64,000 bases of DNA from Labrenzia sp. 011 (GCF_003075075.1 NZ_QCYM01000014.1:62001-126000); one strand, 5' to 3'. Counted from the first letter of the stretch, positions 8,611-18,165 are shown. A program made the numbers and translations. Notes: a model not told the origin generated them from the sequence alone.

Positions 8611-10599
8611 TTACTCCGCCGCCGCCGGTGCGCCCGCAGGGCGTTTTCTGGACGGTTTCGGCGCGCCGACGCGAAGCCGCCTGTCGGCGATGGAAATGCC
8701 GCCCCCGAGCGCCATGATCACGCAGCCGATCCAGATCAGGGTGATCAGCGGCTTGAAATAGACCCGGACATCCACCGCCCCGTCACCGCGGCTTTCACCC
8801 AGCGACAGGTAAAGCTGCGAGAAGCCGGTGGTGTAGATGGCTGCCTCGGTCGTCGGCATCTGGCGGGCGGTATAGATTCGTTTGGAAGGATCCAGCCGGG
8901 TGACAATGGCTCCGCCCTGACGGACGGTGAAGTGGCCGACTTCCTCGTTGAAATTCGGACCGCGGCGCGGCGCCGCCCCGTCGAACGTCAGCTGATAGCC
9001 GGACAGTTCGACAACGTCTCCCGGCCGCATGGTCTCTATCCGCTCTTCCTGAAAGGCCGATGCGGTGACGACTCCCAGAACGGTCACGCCGATGCCGAAA
9101 TGGGCCAAGGTGGTTCCCCAGGCAGATCCGGGCAATCCGACCAGACGGGCGAAGGCGCGCCTCGGACCGATCTCGACGATCTTCACCCGGGTGAGAATTT
9201 CGGCGACAGCGCCCGCCATCACCCAGACCGCGAGACCGACGCCCAGCGGGGCCAGAACCTTGTCCATGCCCCACAGCCAGAACGTGAAGAGCGTCAGCAG
9301 AAGGGCAAGGCCGAAGGCCGCGTAGAGCCGCTGGGATGCGGCCAGCAGGTCGCCGCGCTTCCAGGAGAGTACGGGACCGAAGGGCACGGCGATCAGGAGC
9401 GGCACCATCAGCGGTCCGAAGGTGAGGTTGAAGAAGGGCGCGCCGACGGAGATCTTTTCTCCCGTGACCGCATCCAGAAGCAGGGGATAGAGCGTGCCGA
9501 CGAAGACCGCCGCACAGGCGGAGGTCAGGAACAGGTTGTTCAGAACCAGCGCCCCTTCCCGGCTGATCGGCGCGAAGAGCCCGCCCTGCTTGAGCGCCGG
9601 AGCCCTCCAGGCGTAGAGCGCGAGCGACCCGCCGATGAAGATGCACAGCAGGACCAGGATGAAGACACCGCGCGCCGGATCGGTGGCAAAGGCGTGGACG
9701 GAGGTCAGGACACCGGAGCGCACAAGGAAGGTTCCCAGCAGCGACAGGGAAAAGGTGAATATCGCCAGCAGGACCGTCCAGATCTTCAGGGCTTCGCGCC
9801 GCTCCATGACGATTGCCGAATGCAGAAGCGCCGTTCCGGCCAGCCAGGGCATCAGGCTGGCGTTTTCGACCGGGTCCCAGAACCACCAGCCGCCCCAGCC
9901 GAGCTCGTAGTAGGCCCAGTAGGACCCCATGGCGATGCCAAGGGTCAGGAAGCACCAGGCAAGCAGCGTCCAGGGCCGGACCCAGCGTGCCCAGGCGGCA
10001 TCCGTGCGCCCCAGGATCAGAGCAGCAACGGCAAAGGAAAAGGTGATCGAGAACCCGACATAGCCGACATAGAGAAGCGGCGGATGGATTGCCAGACCGA
10101 TATCCTGAAGGATCGGATTGAGGTCGGCGCCTTCCAGAGGCGGATTGACGACGCGGGCGAAGGGGTTGGACGTGGCCAGCAGGAACAGGATGAACCCGGT
10201 TGAGATCCAGCCCTGGACGGACAGTGTCGCGGCGCGCAGATCCTTCGGAAGATTTCCTCCGAAAAACCCGACCAGTGCGCCGAAGAACACCAGTATGAGC
10301 ACCCACAGCAGCATCGAGCCTTCGTGATTGCCCCACACACCGGTGAACTTGTAGAGCAATGGCTTGGCGGAATGGGAGTTTTCCAGGACATTGAGCACCG
10401 AGAAATCGGCGCTCAGATAGGCGTTCGTCAACACGGCGAAGGACAGCAGCACCATGACGAAGGTCATCACGGACACCGGAGGGGCGACAGCCATCAGCCG
10501 GTCGTCCCCGGCAAGCGCACCCCACAGGGGGACGACGGATTGCACGAGCGACAGCGCGAAAGCCAGCACCAGCGCATAATGTCCGAATTCGACGATCAT
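8611..10599 (-). CDS. ccmF: Heme lyase subunit CcmF (CycK)
   Basis: Integral membrane subunit of the CcmFH heme ligation machine, 662 residues with many transmembrane segments. The tryptophan-rich WWD heme-handling motif WGGWWFWDPVENASLMPWL lies about a third of the way in, with conserved periplasmic His residues nearby (IHPPLLY). The C-terminal part ends with a large periplasmic domain, a final helix (LITLIWIGCVIMALGG) and a basic tail. Long open frames on both strands inside the gene are high-GC shadows. It is flanked by ccmE upstream and ccmH downstream in the usual cycHJKL order. Confidence 0.96.
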   Translation of the reverse strand: MIVEFGHYALVLAFALSLVQSVVPLWGALAGDDRLMAVAPPVSVMTFVMVLLSFAVLTNAYLSADFSVLNVLENSHSAKPLLYKFTGVWGNHEGSMLLWVLILVFFGALVGFFGGNLPKDLRAATLSVQGWISTGFILFLLATSNPFARVVNPPLEGADLNPILQDIGLAIHPPLLYVGYVGFSITFSFAVAALILGRTDAAWARWVRPWTLLAWCFLTLGIAMGSYWAYYELGWGGWWFWDPVENASLMPWLAGTALLHSAIVMERREALKIWTVLLAIFTFSLSLLGTFLVRSGVLTSVHAFATDPARGVFILVLLCIFIGGSLALYAWRAPALKQGGLFAPISREGALVLNNLFLTSACAAVFVGTLYPLLLDAVTGEKISVGAPFFNLTFGPLMVPLLIAVPFGPVLSWKRGDLLAASQRLYAAFGLALLLTLFTFWLWGMDKVLAPLGVGLAVWVMAGAVAEILTRVKIVEIGPRRAFARLVGLPGSAWGTTLAHFGIGVTVLGVVTASAFQEERIETMRPGDVVELSGYQLTFDGAAPRRGPNFNEEVGHFTVRQGGAIVTRLDPSKRIYTARQMPTTEAAIYTTGFSQLYLSLGESRGDGAVDVRVYFKPLITLIWIGCVIMALGGGISIADRRLRVGAPKPSRKRPAGAPAAAE

Positions 10600-10635
10600 C
10601 GGCCTTCCCGTTCCCTGTTCACTGAAGCCATGAGA

Positions 10636-11097
10636 TCAGTTGGCGCTTGTCTTTTCGCCGGCTTCTTCGCCCTGCCAATAGCCCTTGTCCTTGAGCGCTT
10701 CGGCGACTTCCTTCGGAATATAGTTCTCGTCGTGCTTCGCAAGCACGCTGTCGGCAACGAACACGCCGTCCGGCCCGACGATACCTTCGGTCACCACGCC
10801 CTGCCCCTCGCGGAACAGGTCCGGCAATATGCCCTTATAGGTCACGGGGACCGCGTTCTCCATGTCGGTGACGCGAAAGCTGACCTGCGCGTTGTCGGAG
10901 CGCACGACCGACCCGTCCTCCACGAGGCCGCCGAGCCGGATCCGCTGTCCGGGCGCAATCGCATTGTCGGCGATATCCGTCGGGCTCTGGAAAAAGACGA
11001 TCTGATCGTTCAGGGCAAACAGGATCAGGCCGAGCGCCCCGGCAAGCACGGCACCGGCCGCGCCGATAAGGGTCAGTCTTCTTTGCTTACGTGTCAT
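10636..11097 (-). CDS. ccmE: Heme chaperone CcmE (CycJ)
   Basis: Periplasmic heme chaperone that binds heme covalently and passes it to CcmF. 153 residues: cytoplasmic basic start (MTRKQRRL), one N-terminal membrane anchor, the OB-fold ([32 protein letters not shown]), and the heme-binding His in [10 protein letters not shown] near the C-terminus with its Tyr. Normal length. It lies between ccmI and ccmF. Confidence 0.96.
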   Translation of the reverse strand: MTRKQRRLTLIGAAGAVLAGALGLILFALNDQIVFFQSPTDIADNAIAPGQRIRLGGLVEDGSVVRSDNAQVSFRVTDMENAVPVTYKGILPDLFREGQGVVTEGIVGPDGVFVADSVLAKHDENYIPKEVAEALKDKGYWQGEEAGEKTSAN

Positions 11098-11160
11098 TCG
11101 CTTTCCGTCCGCTTTCCATTGCCTGCGGCCCCTGCAGGCGCGGAAATCCCTTCAATTGTC

Positions 11161-12312
11161 TCAAGACCCAGGTAGCCCCAGCTGCCGGGCGGCGTCGTTG
11201 ATCGAGGACAAGTCTTCCGGGCTGCCTGCGTAGGCGGTCCGGGCGTCCCGGAGCGCGGTCTCCGCGCTCTGCCTTTCCCCCAGCACAATATAGGCCTGCA
11301 TCAGCTGTTTCCATTCCGCCGCGGTCCCTCCGTCCGAGGCAAGCCGTTCGGCAAGACCGGTGACCATCGAGCGGATCATGGCCTGTCTGTCGCCGGCGCT
11401 CATGTCCTGCGAGGCGGTGATGTCCTCCTGCGACGGGCCGCGCGGCGGCGCTGTCTCACCGGCCGCGCCGGACGCTCCGGCCGGGGCTTCGAGGGCCGCG
11501 AGTTCCTGGCGCGCGGCACCCACCCAGGCTTCCGTGCCCTCGGCGTCGGCCAGAAGGTCGCGCCAGGCCTTCACCGCCTCGGCTTTCCGGCCTTCCTGCC
11601 CCAGGGCAAGCGCCAGGAAGAAGCGCGGCTTGACCGCGCTGGCATCCATCTCCACGGCCTGTTCGAACGCCTGCCGCGCCTCGGCAGTGACGAGCCCCTG
11701 GCTGGCGATGGTCAGGGCCTCGCCCATGTCGGTGAGCCAGTCCTGTCTCGGCCCCAGAAGACGGATGGCCTGCGCATAGGCGCGGGCGGAGTCCTGCGGC
11801 CGGCCGAGAGACAGATAGACCGGGGCAATCACCACCCAGCCCTGCCCGTCTTCCGGGTTTTCCGCCAGGTGACGCTCGACACGGGCCACGAGAACATCCA
11901 CGGACTGTTCCTGCGCCGGCATGTCCAGCCTTGCGGCAAGCGGTGCGTCCGGCAGATCCGGAGCGCCGAAGACGAGATACAGGCCGACGGCCCCGACCGG
12001 CAGGGCGAAGAGCGCCATTGCCTGGACGAATCGCAGCCGTGCACCCGGGGCGATCCCACCGCTTTCCCGGGCATGTTTTTCATGGGCACCGAGCAGACGG
12101 CGGGCAATTTCCGTGCGCGCGGCAGCGGCGGCTTCCGGCTCGATCAGCCCCCGTTTCAGTTCGGTTTCTATGGTCTTGAGCTGGTCGCGGTAAACCGCCT
12201 CGTCCGCGGCCCCGGACGAGGCATCGCTCGACCGCCGGGTCCTCGACAGGGGAACGAGCACGGACAGGGCGGCGGCCGCTGTCATGACGGCTATCAGGAT
12301 CCAGAATACCAT
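11161..12312 (-). CDS. ccmI: Cytochrome c-type biogenesis protein CcmI (CycH)
   Basis: Apocytochrome c chaperone, first gene of the operon. 383 residues: an N-terminal membrane helix (VFWILIAVMTAAAALSVLV), a cytoplasmic leucine/acid-rich loop (VYRDQLKTIETELKRGLIEPEAA), a second helix (FALPVGAVGLYLVFG), then a periplasmic TPR region (GQGWVVIAPVYLSLGRPQDSARAYAQAIRL, TASQGLVTAEARQAFEQAVEMD). The C-terminus has an extra low-complexity Ala/Gly segment before a final helical unit. Intergenic sequence of 125 bases upstream could hold the operon promoter. Confidence 0.93.
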   Translation of the reverse strand: MVFWILIAVMTAAAALSVLVPLSRTRRSSDASSGAADEAVYRDQLKTIETELKRGLIEPEAAAAARTEIARRLLGAHEKHARESGGIAPGARLRFVQAMALFALPVGAVGLYLVFGAPDLPDAPLAARLDMPAQEQSVDVLVARVERHLAENPEDGQGWVVIAPVYLSLGRPQDSARAYAQAIRLLGPRQDWLTDMGEALTIASQGLVTAEARQAFEQAVEMDASAVKPRFFLALALGQEGRKAEAVKAWRDLLADAEGTEAWVGAARQELAALEAPAGASGAAGETAPPRGPSQEDITASQDMSAGDRQAMIRSMVTGLAERLASDGGTAAEWKQLMQAYIVLGERQSAETALRDARTAYAGSPEDLSSINDAARQLGLPGS

Positions 12313-12437
12313 GGTTGCACTATAGACAGTTCAAACCGGACAAAAGCAAGACGGCTCTGCTGTGACCGGCGGTCGCGGCAGACGAGCGTCTTTGACGACG
12401 GGAAGAACGGCTTTGCGCGGTCCGGGCTCCAAGGGCT

Positions 12438-13913
12438 TTATCTGTGGCCCAGCGCGCTGGCCACCAGCTTGCGCTCCGGACTGACCTCTCCCGAAGCGCT
12501 CAGTTTCCGCGCCTTGGCCACGGCGGTCTGCCGGCTGCGCCGGAGCTGGTCGGCATATTCGGAGCCGAAATAGATCTCCGACAGCATGATCGCCACATCG
12601 GCCGCGGCCAGATGGGCCTGCAGCTCTTTTCCCCGGGCCTTGCCGAGATCGGAGATCTGCGAGCGCGTAACGATTTCCAGCGTCTGTTCGACGGCCTGTC
12701 TGGTGCGTTTGCCGACCTCGTTCACCGCGAAGGTTTCCGAAGCGGTGCGCACCAGGGTGACGACGCGCAGGGTGCGCACCGCCTCGTCAATCGCGCTCTG
12801 GTCGACCTGCAGCTTGCCGGTGCGGTCGAATTTCGGCACCTGCAGCGCCCGGCGGACCGCCCCGTGGGCGTTGTTCAGCTCCGTCGTCACCACGTTGGAA
12901 ATGCTGCGTTTGCTTTCCGCCAGGCGCTTGTGCCACTTGCCGGACAGGGACAGGTCCATGTCCCGCTCCACACCGCGCACAAGGGAATGGTATTCCAGCA
13001 GCGCCTGCGAGAAGGCAACCGGATCCGGATTGTTCCTGCAGTGTTCGAGCGCCAGGATCTGCAGCCGTTCCGCCTCGCTCATCACGACATCGACAAACGG
13101 CGCGAACTGCGAGTTCTCGATCGTCTTGGGATCCTCGTCACCGGCCAGACGGGCGGCGAATTTGCACAGGGCCGCCGGCGCATCGGAGCGGTCGATCAGG
13201 GCTGCGGCAATGACCGCGACATGATCGGGAAAGCGGTCGGAGCACTTGTCGACCAGCCGCAGGACATCCGTGTCCCGCTTCAGCCTCTGTTCGTTGATCC
13301 GGTCGGGAATGTTCTGCAGAAAGGGCACGAGCCAGCGCTCGGCCGAAAAGATCTTCTGGATGTCCCTGAGTTCGGCAATCCCGCGTTCCCCGCCGAGCTC
13401 GATGCCCATCCGGCGCCGTTCCGTCTCCGAAACCTCGCTGCGGTGAAGGGCCTCCCCCACCGCATCCACGGACCGGGTGCGCAGGGCCTGTACGAGAGCG
13501 GCGACCCGTTCGCCGCTGACCTCGGCATTGCCGGCCTGGTCCATGACGGTGCGGAAGTCGTTGGGCATGACGTCCCGGCCGAGCCACGTCCAGACCCGCG
13601 TGAGCATGCCGCGGTTGATACGTGCCTCCTGCCGGATCGGCAGGGTCTCGTTGATCAGGAAGTCCTCCAGCGGCGCGAAGAACATGCGCTGGATCTGGTT
13701 GCGTCTCTGGGAGCCGTCGGACATTTCCGGTGGTGTCGCATGGGGTCTGCGCAGGATGGCCAGCGCGGCAGCGAGAACGATCTGGAGATTCGGATCGGGG
13801 TCCTTTTGAAACCTGGCCCGTTCCATGTTCCGGACCAAGGCCTCGACCGCTTGCGGCCTGAGGCTACCCAGGTAGGATTTTATCTTATTCTCAAGCTGGG
13901 CCGAATGGGTCAT
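12438..13913 (-). CDS. Conserved hypothetical helical protein
   Basis: A 491-residue protein rich in charged helices with no signal peptide, membrane segment or motif that I recognise. Codon use and frame integrity match the neighbouring housekeeping genes, so it is a real gene. Blocks that might be searched are FFAPLEDFLI, RINRGMLTRVWTWLGRDVMP and SEIYFGSEYADQLRR. It lies upstream of ccmI in the same direction with 125 bases between, so may be transcribed separately. Function unknown. Confidence 0.8.
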   Translation of the reverse strand: MTHSAQLENKIKSYLGSLRPQAVEALVRNMERARFQKDPDPNLQIVLAAALAILRRPHATPPEMSDGSQRRNQIQRMFFAPLEDFLINETLPIRQEARINRGMLTRVWTWLGRDVMPNDFRTVMDQAGNAEVSGERVAALVQALRTRSVDAVGEALHRSEVSETERRRMGIELGGERGIAELRDIQKIFSAERWLVPFLQNIPDRINEQRLKRDTDVLRLVDKCSDRFPDHVAVIAAALIDRSDAPAALCKFAARLAGDEDPKTIENSQFAPFVDVVMSEAERLQILALEHCRNNPDPVAFSQALLEYHSLVRGVERDMDLSLSGKWHKRLAESKRSISNVVTTELNNAHGAVRRALQVPKFDRTGKLQVDQSAIDEAVRTLRVVTLVRTASETFAVNEVGKRTRQAVEQTLEIVTRSQISDLGKARGKELQAHLAAADVAIMLSEIYFGSEYADQLRRSRQTAVAKARKLSASGEVSPERKLVASALGHR

Positions 13914-14032
13914 TCACAGCGTCAATCGCGATCCAAGACCACGCGACGTTAGCTACATAAGTTTAAGCAAGTGTTGAGAATAATTTCAGGTTTCCGGAAT
14001 ACCCGCTTGACGGACACCTTGCGCGCGCCGGC

Positions 14033-14470
14033 CTATCCGATGACCTGCCAGCTGCCGCCGTCCGTTTCGCAGGCGGTGCCCCTGGCCTGAAGCATCCGTC
14101 CCTGCAGAACCATCTCGTGGGTGAATTCCCGGCAGCTTGTCTCGTTGACGAAATAGACCGGACCGGGACGCACCTGGCCGCTGCGGCCGGTGCGCTCGTT
14201 CTGCCAGGCGACGGCAACGCCGACACCGCGGGCCCGCAGGGCGCGGTCCTGGGCATCTTCGGCCGCACGGCGGTCGGAGGGGTCGAGCGCATTGCCCAGC
14301 TCGTTGTTCACCAGTACGGAAATGGCGGCATTGGCCTCGGACCCGGCCACATTGGATTGCGGATCGCCGAAAAACGATCCCCAGCCGGCAGTTTCCTTCG
14401 AGCCGGACGTCATCGAACATCCTGCCAGAACCGTGGCAAGCGCAAGACATGTGGCAGCGCGCAAAAACAT
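14033..14470 (-). CDS. Small outer-membrane lipoprotein (RT0821/Lpp0805-like surface antigen family)
   Basis: Predicted lipoprotein of 145 residues. The signal peptide ends in a clear lipobox, ATVLAGCSM. The mature protein has a 17-kDa-antigen-like C-terminal domain (VAVAWQNERTGRSG, ETSCREFTHEMVLQG, ARGTACETDGGSWQVIG) with a Cys pair that could form a disulfide. The frame is open 74 codons further upstream, but the lipobox fixes the ATG at 14470. It lies downstream of feuQ; function in the family is not established beyond envelope localisation. Confidence 0.85.
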   Translation of the reverse strand: MFLRAATCLALATVLAGCSMTSGSKETAGWGSFFGDPQSNVAGSEANAAISVLVNNELGNALDPSDRRAAEDAQDRALRARGVGVAVAWQNERTGRSGQVRPGPVYFVNETSCREFTHEMVLQGRMLQARGTACETDGGSWQVIG

Positions 14471-14724
14471 GCTCGAAAGCTCCCGGAGCAATCTGTTTCC
14501 AGGCAGGTTCTCCTGACAATCAGGACGGCCGCTCGGACTCGGCAACCCGGCGCACTTCCCGGCGTCCTTTCGGACACGGGAGGCACCGGATGACAGGATA
14601 ACCGGCAGAACCCGCAGATGATTCCTTGTTATTTTCAATTTGTGGCCGAACTTGGCCAGCGTCCAGTCTTTTGACAACGCCAGGTGCTTCAATTTCCATC
14701 ACATTTCATTGCGGCCAGGGGACG

Positions 14725-14744
14725 GACGGCGGAAGTCCGCCGTC
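14725..14744 (-). terminator. Hairpin at the end of feuQ
   Basis: GACGGCGGA at 14725-14733 pairs perfectly with 14736-14744, overlapping the stop codon of the kinase gene. No T-run follows on the minus strand, so this is a weak terminator or an mRNA-end stabilising hairpin. Confidence 0.35.
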
Positions 14745-16167
14745 AAACCCGTCCCAGCGCCGGCAATGTCAGCCTTGCCTTCAGCCCGCCGAGCTCCGAT
14801 CCGTCCATGTCCAGCGTTCCGCCGTAGAGCGCGGCCAGATCGGCCACGATCGACAGGCCGAGGCCGGTGCCGGGAACGGTTTCATCGAGCCGCCGGCCGC
14901 GCTTGACCGCCTCCGCCCTCTCATCGGGCGCCAGTCCGTTGCCGTCGTCCTCCACCTCGATGGTGAACATCTCCCGGCTGGTGGCCGGGTCGTTGAGGGG
15001 CGCCACGCGCACCGAAACCCGGCTGCTGGCCCATTTGCAGGCATTGTCGATGAGATTGCCCGCCATTTCCTCCAGATCCTGGCTTTCCCCGCGAAAGCGG
15101 ATCGCGCCGGTCTGCTCGAAGCCGACGGACAGGCCCTTGTCCTGGTAGATCTTGTCCATGGCACGGATCAGCCTGGCAAGCACCGGTTCCGTTTCGCAGG
15201 ACACGCCGATCACCCGGCGCTGCGCCGCCATGCGGGCGCGCTCCAGATGATGCTGGATCTGGGTGGACATGATGGCCGCCTGCTCGGACACCTTGTCGGC
15301 CAGCGGACCGCCACCGGCGGCGCGGGCCTCGTTCGAGATCACAGACAAAGGCGTCTTCAGCCCGTGCGCCAGATTGCCGACATGGGTGCGCGCCCGTTCG
15401 ACGATCTCCCTGTTGGACACGATCAAGGCATTGAGCTCCACCGCCAGCGGCGCGATCTCGCGCGGCAGGTCCTCGTCGATCCGTTCCGCGTCGCCCTGGC
15501 GGACGGCCGACAGGGAGGCGCGCAGGTGGGCCAGCGGTTTCAGGCCGATGCGCACCTGCAGGAAGATCGCCAGGATCAGGCCGAGGCCGACGATGCACAA
15601 GGTCAGCGCGACCATGCGGGCGAATTCGTAGATATCGGCCCAGAACCCGGCCGTTGCCGCCCCCACGGCGATGACATACTGCGTCTCGCCGATGGAGATG
15701 CGCTGCTGCAGCACGCGGATTTCGTCGCCGCCGGGACCGGCCACGAAGCCGGCGCTGCTGTCCTTCTCGCCGATGTCCGGCACATTGAGCGGATCGCCCA
15801 CGAGCGATTTCGACGCATAGAGGATCTCCGCCCTGCCCGCCTGGCGCACGGTCCAGTACCAGCCGGACAGCGGCAGGGAGAAGCGCGGGTCGCCGCTGTA
15901 GTCCGGATCGCTCAGCGTGGCGGGCGCCCCCTCCGCGCCGTCGCCCGTATCCAGCATGCCGGAAATCAGCGCGTTGAGGTGGATCTCCAGCTGGGTGTCG
16001 AAGGCGCGTTCACTTGCCCGCTGGTAGAGGCTGGCCAGAAAGACGCCGGCCAGGGCAAGGGCCACGGCGGACCACACGGCGGCAACGAAGACAAGGCGCG
16101 CGGCCAGCGAGCGCTGCCGGCCGCGCGGCGTCCGGCGCGCCGGGTCCGGCGTCTCCTCAGCTGTCAC
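14743..16167 (-). CDS. feuQ: Sensor histidine kinase FeuQ-like (PhoQ-type)
   Basis: Membrane sensor kinase of 474 residues. Cytoplasmic Arg-rich start, first membrane helix (VFVAAVWSAVALALAGVFLA), a periplasmic domain of ~135 residues, second helix (MVALTLCIVGLGLILAIFL), HAMP, H-box HGLKTPLSVISNEA, N-box NLIDNACKWA, and G-boxes EDDGNGLAPDER and GTGLGLSIV. The start overlaps the feuP stop by 11 bases. FeuQ in rhizobia is, from recall, held in check by the small periplasmic protein FeuN, and a matching small gene precedes feuP here. Confidence 0.85.
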   Translation of the reverse strand: MTAEETPDPARRTPRGRQRSLAARLVFVAAVWSAVALALAGVFLASLYQRASERAFDTQLEIHLNALISGMLDTGDGAEGAPATLSDPDYSGDPRFSLPLSGWYWTVRQAGRAEILYASKSLVGDPLNVPDIGEKDSSAGFVAGPGGDEIRVLQQRISIGETQYVIAVGAATAGFWADIYEFARMVALTLCIVGLGLILAIFLQVRIGLKPLAHLRASLSAVRQGDAERIDEDLPREIAPLAVELNALIVSNREIVERARTHVGNLAHGLKTPLSVISNEARAAGGGPLADKVSEQAAIMSTQIQHHLERARMAAQRRVIGVSCETEPVLARLIRAMDKIYQDKGLSVGFEQTGAIRFRGESQDLEEMAGNLIDNACKWASSRVSVRVAPLNDPATSREMFTIEVEDDGNGLAPDERAEAVKRGRRLDETVPGTGLGLSIVADLAALYGGTLDMDGSELGGLKARLTLPALGRV

Positions 16168-16825
16168 CGGCCGCTCCCAGCCGGTAGCCGAGACCGCGAA
16201 TGGTCTCGATCAGGTCGGAGCCGATCTTCTTGCGCAGACGGCCGACAAAGACCTCGACCGTGTTGGAGTCCCGGTCGAAGTCCTGATCGTACAGATGTTC
16301 GGTGAGTTCCGTCCTGGAGATCACCTTGCCCTGGTGATGGAGCAGATAGGACAGCAGCCGGTATTCGTGGGAGGTCAGCTTGACCGGCGAGCCGTCCACG
16401 GTGACCCTTCCGGCACGCAGGTCGAGACGCACGGCACCGCAGGTCAGCTCGTTGGAGGCATGGCCGGCCGCCCGGCGCACCAGCGCGCGGACCCGGGCCA
16501 GCACTTCCTCCATGTGAAAGGGCTTGGCCACATAATCATCCGCCCCGGCGTCGATCCCCGAGACCTTGTCCGACCAGCGGTCGCGCGCCGTGAGGATCAG
16601 CACCGGCATGGTGCGCCCGTCGCGGCGCCAGTTTTCCAGAACCGACAGGCCGTCCAGGGTCGGCAGGCCGAGATCCAGGACAACGGCGTCATAGGGTTCG
16701 GTGTCGCCCAGATAATGCCCGTCCTCGCCGTCCGTGGCGCTGTCGACCACATAGCCGGCCTCTTCCAGGGCGGTGACGAGTTGGCGGTTCAGGTCGGTAT
16801 CGTCTTCAACAACAAGAATGCGCAT
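16157..16825 (-). CDS. feuP: OmpR-family response regulator FeuP-like
   Basis: 222-residue regulator. Receiver domain: VVEDD acidic pocket, phospho-acceptor Asp in DAVVLDLGLP, Lys in YVAKPFH. Winged-helix output: LTSHEYRLLSYLLHHQ and VEVFVGRLRKKIG. The sequence closely resembles what I recall of rhizobial FeuP, including DGEDGHYLGDTEPYDAVV and the DQDFDRDSNT segment. ATG at 16825 (MRILVVEDD) is preferred to 16843, six codons further up, by homology; neither has a strong ribosome-binding site. In Sinorhizobium FeuP controls, among others, cyclic-glucan export genes. Confidence 0.85.
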   Translation of the reverse strand: MRILVVEDDTDLNRQLVTALEEAGYVVDSATDGEDGHYLGDTEPYDAVVLDLGLPTLDGLSVLENWRRDGRTMPVLILTARDRWSDKVSGIDAGADDYVAKPFHMEEVLARVRALVRRAAGHASNELTCGAVRLDLRAGRVTVDGSPVKLTSHEYRLLSYLLHHQGKVISRTELTEHLYDQDFDRDSNTVEVFVGRLRKKIGSDLIETIRGLGYRLGAAGDS

Positions 16826-16903
16826 GGGGTCCGGTTTTTCCATTGACTGCGGTGATCGGGCCGCCCGCCCCCGGCTGGAGCGGCAGGCCCGGCATCCTGG
16901 CGG

Positions 16904-17158
16904 CTACCTGCCGGCGTTGACTGTGACCGTTGTCACCTTGCCGCCGTTCCTGACCGACAGCACATAGACATAGCCGCCGCCCTGCCGGCAGAGCTCCGCC
17001 TTCAGAATCTCGCCCTTCACCCGGCTGGCGACCGACCCGAGGGACGCCGCCTTGCCGCTGGCCACAACCTGGCGCGCCTCCCCCTGCGACAGACAGGCCG
17101 CCTGCGCCGGAGCCACCGCGGCGCACAGGAGGATCAGGAGTAAAAATATCTGTTTCAC
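16904..17158 (-). CDS. feuN: Small secreted protein, FeuN-like
   Basis: 84-residue secreted protein starting with GTG at 17158: signal peptide VKQIFLLLILLCAAVAPAQA, then a mature part with two Cys (ACLSQGEARQ and AELCRQGGGYVYV) and the ending GGKVTTVTVNAGR. Size, position immediately upstream of feuP and the Cys spacing match what I recall of FeuN, the 83-residue periplasmic inhibitor of FeuQ in S. meliloti. The open frame continues 39 codons further upstream without a plausible signal peptide, so the GTG is chosen. Identity is inferred from context and recall. Confidence 0.65.
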   Translation of the reverse strand: MKQIFLLLILLCAAVAPAQAACLSQGEARQVVASGKAASLGSVASRVKGEILKAELCRQGGGYVYVLSVRNGGKVTTVTVNAGR

Positions 17159-17445
17159 GGGTTCGATTCCGGTTCTGCTCACGAAGTGTCCGCAAGGTGT
17201 AATCAATTTCACATGAACGCAAGCTGAACCGGGTGTTTTGGGGATTTGGGGGGGGACCGTCAGGTTCCGGGCCATAGCGGACCTTCATATTACTGGCTGG
17301 TCTAACACCACGGGAATATGCTAACCGGCAAAAGAAGGCCAAAACCTCAACCGGGCTAACTTATAGACGCGCACTCTATGGGGAGCAGGTCAACGCGTGG
17401 CATCTGTTACACAAGCTTGGGCGATCAAATGTCAACATGGCATTT

Positions 17446-17913
17446 TCACCGGAGCAGCAGGCTGAGAAACGATAAGAGCAGACTGAATAAGCTGACAGAA
17501 ACTGCGATCCACGAAAGGACTGGCTTTTGCACCAATTCTCGCTCCGCCGCTATATCGTGGCGCAGCTTTCGATGCCCTTCCAAGGTCAATACATGATCCC
17601 CAAACATTGATGATTCCCAGTATTCGCTATCTTCGCCGACCTCCGGCTTCTTCGGTATTGGAATCTGATATTTCTGGGCAGAACGCACGCGTTGTCTGGT
17701 TTCAATCTCATCTATTAACTGACGTGGTAGACCGACCTCGTGATGGTACTCCGATAAGATACTTCTATAGTCGTCCCACGGCGAACCTTTTTCTTTTGCC
17801 GCTTCGATTTTCGGTCGGTACAGATCTTCAAGCCGTTCGGTTTCATGTTGCGCCGAAATGATCTGGTGCCGTTCTTCTCGATATCTCAGCAAATTTTTGA
17901 TCAGTAGATGCAT
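17446..17913 (-). CDS. Hypothetical protein with C-terminal membrane anchor
   Basis: 155-residue protein of unknown family. It starts MHLLIKNLLRYREER at 17913 with TGGAG seven bases upstream; the frame is open 22 codons further but lacks such a site. The body is charged and helical (ERLEDLYRPKIEAAKEKG, LPRQLIDEIETRQRV) and ends in a single hydrophobic helix VLSWIAVSVSLFSLLLSFL with a short LLR tail, so it looks tail-anchored. Base composition is lower in GC than the feu genes beside it, and it marks the edge of the accessory region. Confidence 0.65.
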   Translation of the reverse strand: MHLLIKNLLRYREERHQIISAQHETERLEDLYRPKIEAAKEKGSPWDDYRSILSEYHHEVGLPRQLIDEIETRQRVRSAQKYQIPIPKKPEVGEDSEYWESSMFGDHVLTLEGHRKLRHDIAAERELVQKPVLSWIAVSVSLFSLLLSFLSLLLR

Positions 17914-18165
17914 ATGCACTCCAGATATCTCGATGCCTGACGCCGGGTTGGATACTGGAACCATGTGGGACGCAGACATCGCTTACGGTAGTCCTCCCGT
18001 ATCCGATCGACTTCTCTGTCGGCGCTTTCGGCCCTGAGCTGCCATTTAACACCCGTAAATTCAATGGCGGCTTCGCTCCTACATTGCGGTCATGCCGACG
18101 CTCGTTGCTTTCGCCCGGAAGCAGTCATCCCGCGTCATCACTTCCCCGTTGCGCAAGATGGGCCA

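Noticed and set aside
8293..10203. Long (636-codon) open frame on the plus strand opposite ccmF.
   Set aside because: It lies entirely opposite a real, motif-rich gene and has no motif or ribosome-binding site of its own. High-GC sequence often gives such antisense shadows.
14471..14692. N-terminal extension of the lipoprotein frame.
   Set aside because: The lipobox and signal peptide fix the start at 14470; the extension is not signal-like.
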